Source: JANJWP01 sp049301335 | GTDB taxonomy: Bacteria; Patescibacteriota; Gracilibacteria; BD1-5; UBA2023 | Length of the DNA: 38,181 nucleotides | Direction of reading: 5' to 3' | NCBI GenBank assembly: GCA_049301335.1 | Contig: JBAQKV010000073.1 | Coordinates: 1 to 38,181 of the forward strand | Part shown: piece by piece, positions 24,541-31,970 of the stretch | Layout of the letters: each line of letters opens with the position of its first letter | How positions within the stretch are numbered: the stretch's first letter is position 1 | The notes under the pieces: model-generated | What the model saw: the letters and a program-made list of their open reading frames with translations, nothing else | The model's database searches: none | Told to the model about the DNA's origin: nothing | Position numbers and translations under genes: made by a program

Positions 24541-25155
24541 TTACTTGTTGGATGACAAAAGGTTCTTCATTTGGGCGTTCCAGTCCTGCAGGATCTGCGC
24601 GCCAGCTTGGGATTTCTCCCGGCTCGTCGCGATTTCCCGCTGGGCGTTCGCCAAAGAAGCTTCAGCCTGGCCGATCTGTTCGGTCAGGCTGGCGAGCTCC
24701 GCTTCCTTCGCCTGCTTCGTCGCGCGCAGCGTTTCGAGCCGCTCCGACGGAGCGGTGACCTTGTCCCGTTCTTCGATCGACACCTCGTTCATCACTTGTT
24801 GGATGACCGAGGCGACGGCTTCGTCGGTTTGGGACAAGAGTTCGGCCAAATCCGCCTGGCTGAGCCGGGCTTGTTTGGTCACGATGCGCATACGGGACGC
24901 GGGATCCGGAACGTCTTCGGCGATGAGCGCCGCGTTTTCCAGAAGCTCCTTGAGCTTCGGGACGTTCCGGGCGACCGTTTCGACCAGCACGGCCTTGAAG
25001 GCGTCGCTGACCGCCGCCGAAGCGGGGGATGAAACGGTCACCACGTGGGCGATGGATGCGGGTGGTTGGGAGGTCGCCGAAGTGCCAGAGGCCTCCTCAG
25101 CGCCGTCGTCACCGTAACGGAAACGTTCCCATGCTTTCGAAAGGCCGTCTAACAT
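24541..25155 (-). CDS. Coiled-coil protein, first gene of the ABC operon (204 aa)
   Basis: ATG 25155 with GGAG 7 nt upstream. The N-terminus MLDGLSKAWERFRYGDD has a short amphipathic helix, like that of membrane-surface-binding PspA proteins. The Ser/Thr/Pro-rich stretch that follows is probably disordered. From about residue 110 the sequence is a long coiled coil (SERLETLRATKQAKEAELAS and similar). It is not a clear PspA/IM30 member. It leads a seven-gene minus-strand operon (25155-18607) whose promoter must lie in 25156-25484. Ends TAA. Confidence 0.78.
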   Translation of the reverse strand: MLDGLSKAWERFRYGDDGAEEASGTSATSQPPASIAHVVTVSSPASAAVSDAFKAVLVETVARNVPKLKELLENAALIAEDVPDPASRMRIVTKQARLSQADLAELLSQTDEAVASVIQQVMNEVSIEERDKVTAPSERLETLRATKQAKEAELASLTEQIGQAEASLANAQREIATSREKSQAGAQILQDWNAQMKNLLSSNK

Positions 25156-25484
25156 GTCTTAGCTCCTTGATTGTGGTCGGTAGGGGCAGGCGGATGCCGA
25201 CCCCTGATGTTAATGAGCGATGCTTCCTCCTAGCGTGGTAAAACCCCCGGATGGGGATTTGACAATCACTAGGATTACGGGTGATAATAGTATTATTCGG
25301 AGATTGTCAATCCTAATTATTACGAATTGTCAAATTATGGCCGTCCGTTCGGGCGGAACGGTCGCGATAATGGAACGCGCGTATACGGATGTTGATGTGC
25401 GCACGTAGGCATTTCGATTATTGACAATATAACGAACGTCGGTAAAACAATTTCGCTACCCGTTCTTTTACAGGAGAAAAACTT
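25156..25484. promoter_or_regulatory. Divergent control region with four TTGACAAT boxes
   Basis: This is the only gap over 300 bp without a gene. It separates the ABC operon (minus) and nhaD (plus). It is visibly AT-richer than its surroundings. The box TTGACAAT or its complement occurs at 25259-25267, 25302-25310, 25325-25333 and 25420-25428. The first two form an inverted repeat (TTGACAATC...GATTGTCAA) around TAATAGTATTA. The boxes also resemble -35 elements, so promoters facing both ways and operator repeats are intermixed here. I see no coding potential. Confidence 0.55.
25421..25448 (+). promoter_or_regulatory. nhaD promoter
   Basis: TTGACA, 16-bp spacer, TAAAAC, then GGAGA 8 nt before the ATG. 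Confidence 0.5.
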
Positions 25485-26723
25485 ATGTTCGTGACCATAA
25501 CCGCGCTCTTCGCGCTGGCAATGGCGGCGATTATTTGGGAACACCAGCTCGGCTTCGACAAGGCGAAGAGCTGTTTGTTTCTAGGTACTGCCGCTTGGCT
25601 TCTTCTTTACGTTGCAATGCCGGATAAAACGGCGTTGCACCATATGTTCGAAGAGAACGTACTTGAAGTGTCCATGCTGTGGATGTTCCTTATTTCGGCC
25701 ATGACGTTCATTGCGTACTTGAACGAAAGGGGATTCATCGAAACCGCGGTATCCAAGGTCCTGCCCTCTCGCATTACGGAGAAAAGATTTCTGTTCGCGT
25801 TGGGGACGTTCATTTTCTTTTTCTCTTCGGTAGCGGACAACCTGACCGCGACTCTCGTAGGGATGAGCGTTCTGCTTTCCTTGCCGATCAAAAAGGAAAA
25901 ACTCATTCCTTTCGGCGTAGGCATCGTGTTCGCGGCGAATGCCGGCGGAGTCGCTCTCATTACGGGCGACGTTACGACGCTTATGATCTTCGAAGCGAAG
26001 AAGATCGAGATGGGACCTACGGCCTGGTTGTTCATTCCTTCTTTCATCTCGACGATGCTGCTTTTCGCTACGCTGGCATCCAATCTCAAAGGATCGCTCG
26101 TTATCGAAAAAACCCATGGCAAGCTCGCACGCGTTGACGGCATCATCGCCGCAGCGTTCCTGTCCACCATCGCAGCGGTCATCGTCGGGCACGTGTTCTT
26201 CCACGTACCTCCGATGCTGACGTTTCTCTTCGGTTTGTCCGTAATGTTCGCTATCGGATGGGCACACAAAAAGAGGCGCGGCGAAGATCTCGAACTTCTG
26301 CATTACGTGCGGAAAATCGAGTTCGAAGTGCTGTTTTTCTTTTTGGGAATCCTGTTTTTGGTAGGCGCGTTGAAGGAAGTAGGCGCGTTGTCGTACGTGT
26401 CTGACGTTTATGGCCAAATGCCTGTCCAATACGCGAGTTACCTCATCGGTTGGCTCAGCGCGTTGGTGGACAATATCCCGCTTACCGCCATTTTGCTCAA
26501 GTCCGAAATTCCGGGAATGCAGCAGGCCGATTGGCTGGCTCTCACGTATTCCGTGGGTGCTGGCGGTTCGCTCCTCGTAGCGGGTTCGGCGGCGGGGGTG
26601 GTGGCCATGGATAAAATCAAAGGACTGACTTTTGGCGCATACTTGAAGTATCTTCCGCACCTTGCGGTGGCGTATTCGGTAGGGTATGTGGCGACTTATG
26701 CCACTGCCAGACTCGTTACGTAA
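25485..26723 (+). CDS. nhaD: NhaD-type sodium/proton antiporter
   Basis: 412 aa, about 11-12 membrane segments, ion-transporter superfamily. Hallmarks of NhaD are visible in order: SSVADNLTATLVGM, AANAGGVALITGDVTTLMI, LVDNIPLTAILLKS and SVGAGGSLLVAGSAAGVVAMDKIKG. It exchanges sodium (or lithium) for protons across the cytoplasmic membrane. ATG 25485 follows CAGGAGA. It has its own promoter at the edge of the divergent region and a strong terminator after TAA. Its place between the ABC operon and the TerY-P operon suggests a shared role in ion or membrane homeostasis (inference). No internal UGA. Confidence 0.9.
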   Translation: MFVTITALFALAMAAIIWEHQLGFDKAKSCLFLGTAAWLLLYVAMPDKTALHHMFEENVLEVSMLWMFLISAMTFIAYLNERGFIETAVSKVLPSRITEKRFLFALGTFIFFFSSVADNLTATLVGMSVLLSLPIKKEKLIPFGVGIVFAANAGGVALITGDVTTLMIFEAKKIEMGPTAWLFIPSFISTMLLFATLASNLKGSLVIEKTHGKLARVDGIIAAAFLSTIAAVIVGHVFFHVPPMLTFLFGLSVMFAIGWAHKKRRGEDLELLHYVRKIEFEVLFFFLGILFLVGALKEVGALSYVSDVYGQMPVQYASYLIGWLSALVDNIPLTAILLKSEIPGMQQADWLALTYSVGAGGSLLVAGSAAGVVAMDKIKGLTFGAYLKYLPHLAVAYSVGYVATYATARLVT

Positions 26724-26740
26724 AGCGGAAAAGCCATTCG

Positions 26741-26769
26741 AACGCCCCGGAAACGGGGCGTTTTTTTTT
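26741..26769 (+). terminator. nhaD terminator
   Basis: Stem AACGCCCCG / CGGGGCGTT with loop GAAA and nine T. Confidence 0.93.
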
Positions 26770-26811
26770 AAGATGGCCCCATGCTCCGCCGCCCTATTTT
26801 CATTATTTATT

Positions 26812-26839
26812 TTGACTTTCTTTTTCGTCTGCGTACATT
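26812..26839 (+). promoter_or_regulatory. Promoter of the TerY-P operon
   Basis: TTGACT (26812-26817), 16-bp spacer, TACATT (26834-26839). The operator starts 5 nt later, the same layout as at pncA. Confidence 0.65.
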
Positions 26840-26844
26840 TACGA

Positions 26845-26859
26845 GTGTATTAAGTACAT
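26845..26859. promoter_or_regulatory. Operator 1 of the TerY-P operon (NrtR-like)
   Basis: GTGTATTAAGTACAT, identical to the pncA operator 1 except for the last base, core GT-ATTAAGT-AC. The flanking bases on both sides also match. Confidence 0.65.
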
Positions 26860-26911
26860 TTAATAGAACGGCACGGACAAATATTCACTCGTCCGATTTG
26901 CATTCAAACAA

Positions 26912-26926
26912 GTGTTATTAATACAT
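26912..26926. promoter_or_regulatory. Operator 2 of the TerY-P operon
   Basis: GTGTTATTAATACAT, core GT-TATTAAT-AC, 67 bp after operator 1. Confidence 0.5.
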
Positions 26927-26967
26927 TCGTTCATTAACATTCGCGAAACTACATTTAGGAGGCTTTC

Positions 26968-27747
26968 ATGCGAAACCTATTCCAAACCGCGGGAGCCTCC
27001 GTTCCCGGAAGCGACCACACCCAAGTGGGGAAGCCCTTTTGGAAAAACGATCAGGACGCCTATTTCCTGTGCCGAGAGGAGTTTTTCACCATCGGGATCG
27101 TCGCCGACGGCTGCGGATCCGGCGAATCGAGCGAAGTGGGCGCCAAAATCGGCGTCCGGCTCCTCGCCAAAGAAATCGCCGATTCCCTCATCCGCGAACT
27201 CCCGCTTTTCGAACCGGTCATCCCCTGGTGCCTCATATCCTGCCGTCTTGACGCTTGGATTGCCAACCTGGCGGAAGCCATGGGTGGAAGGACTGCGAAG
27301 ACGGTGGAGGAATTCTTCCTGTTTTCCTTCGTCGGATTCGTGATCACTCCCACGAAAACCACGGTTTTCCACTGCGGCGACGGCAGTTACGCGGTGAACG
27401 GACAAGTGACCAATCTCGGCCCCTTTCCGAACAACGCGCCGCCGTATTTCGCCTACCGGACGCTCCGGATGAATCCGGGGCTCGAAATCGGTACGGTCGA
27501 ATTCGCTACGGAAGACGTCGAATCGGTCGCCGTCGCCACTGACGGGACCGACTACTTCGCCGACTATCCCAACACCCTTGGGGAATGGCTTTCGACTGAC
27601 GCCGTTTTTAAAAATCCCGACGCGCTTCGCAGGCGGCTCGCCGTCATGAACCGCGAACGGATTATGAACGGTCTGCTCATCCCCGGTCCGCTGAAGGATG
27701 ACACGACCCTCGCCATCGCGAGGAGGAACGTCGCCTCATCGGATTGA
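26968..27747 (+). CDS. PP2C-type protein phosphatase of a TerY-P triad
   Basis: 259 aa, serine/threonine phosphatase of the metal-dependent PPM family. Motifs: KNDQDAYF (metal Asp near 28-30), VADGCGSGESS (Asp47-Gly48), FHCGDGSYAV, VAVATDGTDYF and C-terminal KDDTTLAIA. ATG 26968 follows AGGAGG. It is the first gene after the operator pair and is followed by a kinase and, further on, a VWA protein, the TerY-P combination described for Ter-type stress systems. The standard frame ends at UGA 27745-27747; if UGA is glycine it adds GNFF and stops at TAA 27757-27759, so this gene is compatible with both codes. Confidence 0.87.
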   Translation: MRNLFQTAGASVPGSDHTQVGKPFWKNDQDAYFLCREEFFTIGIVADGCGSGESSEVGAKIGVRLLAKEIADSLIRELPLFEPVIPWCLISCRLDAWIANLAEAMGGRTAKTVEEFFLFSFVGFVITPTKTTVFHCGDGSYAVNGQVTNLGPFPNNAPPYFAYRTLRMNPGLEIGTVEFATEDVESVAVATDGTDYFADYPNTLGEWLSTDAVFKNPDALRRRLAVMNRERIMNGLLIPGPLKDDTTLAIARRNVASSD

Positions 27748-27825
27748 AATTTCTTTTAAGCCGCAAGGCTCGCCAAACCGCCGTTCATTCCCAATAACGA
27801 GGAAGGACGACAAAGGAGAAACGAC

Positions 27826-29712
27826 ATGGAAATCCTGCTCGACGGAAAACTCCTCCGCCTGAACCCCACGAAAACTGTGGGCAAGGGCGGGGAAGCCGAC
27901 GTATACGGCATCGGGTCCGGGCGGGCGGTGAAGATTTTCAAAACCCCCGACCACCCCGATTACGAAAACAATCCTACGGAAATCGAAGCGGCCCGCGCCC
28001 GCATCGCCGAACACCAGACCAAACTCGCGGCGTTCCCCAAAGGAATGCCCGGAAGCGTGGTCGTTCCGGCTTCGCTCGCGCTCGACGCCAAGACGAAGAA
28101 GGTCGTCGGCTACGCCATGCCGCTCGTTGCGAACGCCGAGGCCCTGCTCCGGTTTTCGGAACGTTCGTACCGCGAAAAGAACGCCGTAGGAGACACGGAC
28201 GTCGTCCGTCTCTTCGAACGCCTCCGTCTCGCGGTATCCGGCGTCCACCGTGCCGGTGCGGTCATCGGCGACTTCAACGACCTGAACGTGCTCGTGACTC
28301 CCAAGTTCGAGCCGTATCTCATCGACGCCGACAGCATGCAGTTCGGAAACTACCTCACCCGGGTTTTTACCGCGCGCTTCGTGGACCCGATTAAGTGTGA
28401 TAAAAACACTCCATCAATCCAACTCGCGACGCCGCACGACGAAAACTCGGATTGGTACGCCTACGCGGTCATGCTGATGCAATCGCTTTTGTTCGTCGGC
28501 CCGTACGGCGGCGTCCACGCCCCCGGCGGATCGAAACCCAAGCTCAAGGATTGGGAACGGATGCGGAAACGGGTGACGGTCTTCGATTCCGAAGTCCGCT
28601 ATCCGCGACCCGCCCGCCACTATTCCGTATTGCCGGATGACCTCCTCCACGCGTTCGAAGAAATCTTCGTCCGCGACCGGAGAGGGGAGTTCCCGGCGTC
28701 GCTCGTATCGGGCATCCGGTTTTCGAAGTGTCCGGTTTGCGGAAAGGTCCATGCCCGCGCGGCATGTCCCGACTGCGTTCCGGCCACCCCTTCGATGACC
28801 AAGGAAGTCGTGACGGCCAAGGTCGAAGCCCTCAAGGTTTTCGATGCCTCCGGCCGGATCGCCTACGCCACCGTCCAGAACGGCCGGGTGAAATACGTCG
28901 TCCACCAGGGCGACGGGTATTACCGGGAAACGGGGGAAAAGGTCGCGTCGGGAGACGCGGACCCTACGCTCCGCGTACGGATTTCGGGCAAGAAGACCGT
29001 CCTCGCGAAAGCGGGAACGGCGGTCGCGCTGTCGGAAGACGGCAAGGCCGACCGGATCGCCTGCGATTCGTTCCAGAACAAGGTTTCGGGCGTCGACGGC
29101 AATTCACGTCACGTATTCGTATCCCAAGACGGGTTCCTGAAGCGCTTCGGCGACGACGGGCTCGGCATGGAATACGGCGAAACCTTCGGGGAAATCCTCC
29201 AAGGGCAAACCCTCTTCTGGGTTTCGGACCGCATGGGATTCGGATTCTACCGGGCCGGAATGCTCTCGCGGGCGTTCGTCTTCGACCCGGAAATCCGTTC
29301 GCTCGGAAACGAAGCGAAGCTCCCCGCCATGTCCGGATCGCTATTGGACGCCACGGTCGCGTTTTCCGAAACGCACTGCTGGTTCCTCGCGTCGCTCGAC
29401 GTATCGGGCCGCCGTGTCAACCGCGCGGCGATGTTCGAGAAATCGGGGGCTCTCGTCGCTACCGCCGAAGCCGAATCCGGCGACGGTTCGTGGCTCGGGA
29501 CCATCCGCGGCAAATGCGCCGCGGGCAAACAGCTCTTTTCCCCGACCGACGACGGCATCGTCCGTACCGAGGTCTCGGGGCAGGGAATGGCGGCGACGAA
29601 AGTTTTCGCCGACACTTCCCGGTTCGTCGACTCAGAAACGAAACTGCTTTTCGGAAACGACGGGATCTACGCCGTATCCGCTTCACGCATCTGGCGCATC
29701 CGCGCCAAATAA
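27826..29712 (+). CDS. Protein kinase with zinc ribbon and C-terminal repeat domain
   Basis: 628 aa. Residues ~1-285 form a divergent serine/threonine kinase of the YegI/TerY-P type: glycine loop VGKGGEADVYGI (18-29), Lys36 in AVKIF, catalytic loop GDFNDLN (148-154), and IDADS (166-170) in the DFG position. A zinc ribbon follows (CPVC at 302-305 and CPDC at 314-317). Residues ~335-628 have regularly spaced short beta segments like a beta-propeller. ATG 27826 follows GGAGAAACGAC. It lies directly after the phosphatase, so the pair probably sets phosphorylation of a common target such as the VWA protein (inference). Ends TAA; no internal UGA. Confidence 0.87.
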   Translation: MEILLDGKLLRLNPTKTVGKGGEADVYGIGSGRAVKIFKTPDHPDYENNPTEIEAARARIAEHQTKLAAFPKGMPGSVVVPASLALDAKTKKVVGYAMPLVANAEALLRFSERSYREKNAVGDTDVVRLFERLRLAVSGVHRAGAVIGDFNDLNVLVTPKFEPYLIDADSMQFGNYLTRVFTARFVDPIKCDKNTPSIQLATPHDENSDWYAYAVMLMQSLLFVGPYGGVHAPGGSKPKLKDWERMRKRVTVFDSEVRYPRPARHYSVLPDDLLHAFEEIFVRDRRGEFPASLVSGIRFSKCPVCGKVHARAACPDCVPATPSMTKEVVTAKVEALKVFDASGRIAYATVQNGRVKYVVHQGDGYYRETGEKVASGDADPTLRVRISGKKTVLAKAGTAVALSEDGKADRIACDSFQNKVSGVDGNSRHVFVSQDGFLKRFGDDGLGMEYGETFGEILQGQTLFWVSDRMGFGFYRAGMLSRAFVFDPEIRSLGNEAKLPAMSGSLLDATVAFSETHCWFLASLDVSGRRVNRAAMFEKSGALVATAEAESGDGSWLGTIRGKCAAGKQLFSPTDDGIVRTEVSGQGMAATKVFADTSRFVDSETKLLFGNDGIYAVSASRIWRIRAK

Positions 29713-29860
29713 GAAATCGCGTCTGACTTCGGAATTCGCGTTCAGGACTCCGCGCCTCGTTCAACGTACCTATTCGTACGTATCGCTCCGGTGCTCGTCC
29801 TTCGCACGAATTCTATCGTCATCCGCGATTTCGACCAACTTCAACTCAAGGAGAAACATC

Positions 29861-30904
29861 ATGGCAAAACTGCCTTCTTTCTACGACCCCGCCCACGCCG
29901 CCAAGTGGGGATACGATCCGAACCTCCGCGTTCTTGCGCAGCAGGCCCAGGATTTCCGCACTTCCGGCAAGATCAAGGCCTCCGGCCTCGACGGCAAACG
30001 CGTCGCGCTTCTGCTCATCGACGTGCAGCGCGACTTCTGCTTCCCGCAGGGCACGCTCTACGTGGGTGGCCGTTCGGGAACCGGCGCCATCGACGACAGC
30101 CGCCGCATCGCCGAGTTCGTCTACCGCGAAATGGGCGCCCTGACTTCGGTCATCCCGACCATGGACACCCACTTCCCGTTCCAGATCTTCACCCCGTCTT
30201 TCTGGGTGGACCAAGACGGTAACGAACTCCTGCCGCACGACATGATCGACGGCAACCTCACCATCCTCCGCGGCGGCCAGCCTACCGGCCTGAAAGCCCG
30301 GCCGAACCCGGCCATGGCTTCCTGGCTCTCGGGCGGCAACTACGGTTGGCTCTTGAAACAGGCCGAGCACTACGTTTCGGAACTCGCGAAGGGCGGCAAA
30401 TACCTGCTCTACGTGTGGCCAGAACACTGCGTGCTCGGTTCGATGGGGCACTCCCTCGTCGGCGTCGTGCAGGAAGCCCGCATGTTCCACGCCTACGTCC
30501 GCGGTTCGCAGAACGAAGTCGAGGTGAAAGGGGGCAACCCCCTCACCGAAAACTATTCCGTTCTCGGGCCGGAGGTCGTAAGCCGTTGGGACGGCAAGGG
30601 CGCGATCGGGCAGAAGAACGCCCGCTTCGTCAAAACCCTGCTCGACTACGACGCCGTCGTCATCGCCGGCCAAGCCTCGTCGCACTGCGTCAAATCCACC
30701 ATCGACGACCTCCTCGGCGAAATCCAAGCCAAGGATCCGGAACTCGCGAAGAAGGTGTACGTCCTTCGGGACTGTACCTCCGCCGTGGTCGTTCCGGGGG
30801 TCATCGATTTCACTCCCCAGGCGGAAGCGGCCCTCGACCGTTACGCCGCGGCCGGCATGAACATCGTGGAGTCGACCTCCCCGATGCTCTCCTGGCTGAA
30901 ATAA
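29861..30904 (+). CDS. Nicotinamidase-like cysteine hydrolase
   Basis: 347 aa, isochorismatase/nicotinamidase fold, longer than the usual ~200 aa through an N-terminal extension and an insertion. Apparent triad: Asp54 (LLIDVQRDF), Lys223 (EVKGGNP) and Cys276 (GQASSHCVKST). Metal-site-like residues are Asp102 and His104 (MDTHFPF) and His189 (WPEHCV). All elements needed for amide hydrolysis of a nicotinamide-like substrate are present. ATG 29861 has AAGGAG 7 nt upstream; longer upstream readings overlap the kinase and lack a site. It lies between kinase and VWA genes of the TerY-P operon. The substrate is not known; nicotinamide is a reasonable candidate given the shared operator with pncA. 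Confidence 0.85.
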   Translation: MAKLPSFYDPAHAAKWGYDPNLRVLAQQAQDFRTSGKIKASGLDGKRVALLLIDVQRDFCFPQGTLYVGGRSGTGAIDDSRRIAEFVYREMGALTSVIPTMDTHFPFQIFTPSFWVDQDGNELLPHDMIDGNLTILRGGQPTGLKARPNPAMASWLSGGNYGWLLKQAEHYVSELAKGGKYLLYVWPEHCVLGSMGHSLVGVVQEARMFHAYVRGSQNEVEVKGGNPLTENYSVLGPEVVSRWDGKGAIGQKNARFVKTLLDYDAVVIAGQASSHCVKSTIDDLLGEIQAKDPELAKKVYVLRDCTSAVVVPGVIDFTPQAEAALDRYAAAGMNIVESTSPMLSWLK

Positions 30905-31008
30905 TCCGGATACGGGTTCCGGAGCTTTCTTCCTCGCTCCGTCCTGCGGAGTCGCTCGCGCGAAACTCCGCCACCCGTTCCAAACCCATTCCATCAAGGA
31001 GAAACATC

Positions 31009-31794
31009 ATGAATTCCCAAAGCGTAAATTCCCTCTTCGGCAACGCCGCTTCCGACGGCGCTATCGGCGCCGGTGCCGTGGCCGTGCTTACCGCTCCCGA
31101 TCTCGGGGCGCAAATCCAGGCCGGCCTTGGCGTCTCGGTCGACGACGTTTCGGCCAGCGAAGTCGTGCTCGTCACGCTTCTCGTCGACGACTCCGGTTCC
31201 ATCGACGCGTCGGGGAACGAACAGACCGTCCGGGACGGATGCAATCTGGTCATGCAAGCGCTCGCTTCCTCGAAGCAGAACGACGGCATCCTGGTTTCCA
31301 TCCGCTACCTGAACGGCACCGTCCTCACCCCGTTCGTGCCGCTGGACCAAGCTCCGGTGCTCGATTCGCAGAACTACCGGGCCACCGGCGGCACCCCGCT
31401 CTACGACCAATCGGTAGTAGCGCTCGGGGGCGTCATCGCCAAAACCCAGGAGTTCCTCGATTCGGGCGTCGGTTGCCGGTCGGTCAGCCTCGTCGTCTCC
31501 GACGGCGCCGACATGCATTCCCGCCGTAACAAGGCCGCCGACGTCGCCAAGGTCGTCCGCGACATGCGCCTCACCGAGTCGCACATCGTGGCCGCCATGG
31601 GCATCGAAGACGGCTGTACCGATTTCCGCAAGGTCTTCGGCGACATGGGCGTGGATGCCAAGTGGATTCTCACCCCGGGCGACAGTCCGGCTGAAATCCG
31701 CAAGGCGTTCCAGGTCTTCTCGCAGTCGGCGGTCCGTGCTTCCCAGAGCGCCGGGTCGTTCAGCCAAGCGGCCGGTGCCGGCTTCACTTCGTAG
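31009..31794 (+). CDS. VWA-domain protein (TerY-like)
   Basis: 261 aa. A single von Willebrand factor A domain with an intact MIDAS metal site: D-x-S-x-S as DDSGS (60-64), Thr in ATGGTPLYD (126-130) and Asp165 in VVSDGAD. The N-terminal 45 residues are Ala/Gly/Asp-rich, and the tail (RASQSAGSFSQAAGAGF) is flexible. It is cytoplasmic. TerY-type VWA proteins are the scaffold partner of the PP2C and kinase in TerY-P triads. ATG 31009 is preceded by AAGGAGAAACATC, the same leader as the hydrolase gene. Last gene of the operon, with TAG followed by a hairpin terminator. Confidence 0.88.
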   Translation: MNSQSVNSLFGNAASDGAIGAGAVAVLTAPDLGAQIQAGLGVSVDDVSASEVVLVTLLVDDSGSIDASGNEQTVRDGCNLVMQALASSKQNDGILVSIRYLNGTVLTPFVPLDQAPVLDSQNYRATGGTPLYDQSVVALGGVIAKTQEFLDSGVGCRSVSLVVSDGADMHSRRNKAADVAKVVRDMRLTESHIVAAMGIEDGCTDFRKVFGDMGVDAKWILTPGDSPAEIRKAFQVFSQSAVRASQSAGSFSQAAGAGFTS

Positions 31795-31870
31795 TTTCGC
31801 GAATCGAAAAACAAAACCCGAAAACCCCGAATCCCAGCGTTCGAAAGAATCGCGAAGGATCGGAAAATTC

Positions 31871-31900
31871 CCCCGTCCCGAAAGGAGCGGGGTTTTATTT
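31871..31900 (+). terminator. Terminator of the TerY-P operon
   Basis: CCCCG-TCC / GGA-g-CGGGG hairpin with a one-base bulge, then TTTTATTT. The next promoter starts inside its T tract. Confidence 0.75.
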
Positions 31901-31926
31901 GACTATCTCAATACGGTATTTATAGT
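31899..31926 (+). promoter_or_regulatory. Promoter of the 379-aa gene
   Basis: TTGACT, 16-bp spacer, TATAGT, about 45 nt before the ATG. Confidence 0.6.
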
Positions 31927-31970
31927 TCACGCACGTTCATTCACATTCTCGAAAAGAAAGAAGGCACCCA

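Noticed and set aside
18607..25155. Simple contig chimera as explanation for UGA stops
   Set aside because: Not excluded, but UGA-terminated and UGA=Gly genes alternate between 31.9 and 36.5 kb, promoters of one style run through both, and the operator pair occurs on both sides. One misjoin cannot explain that.
29713..29860. Possible small gene or RNA between kinase and hydrolase
   Set aside because: No start with ribosome site and no stable hairpin beyond short arms; treated as intergenic leader.
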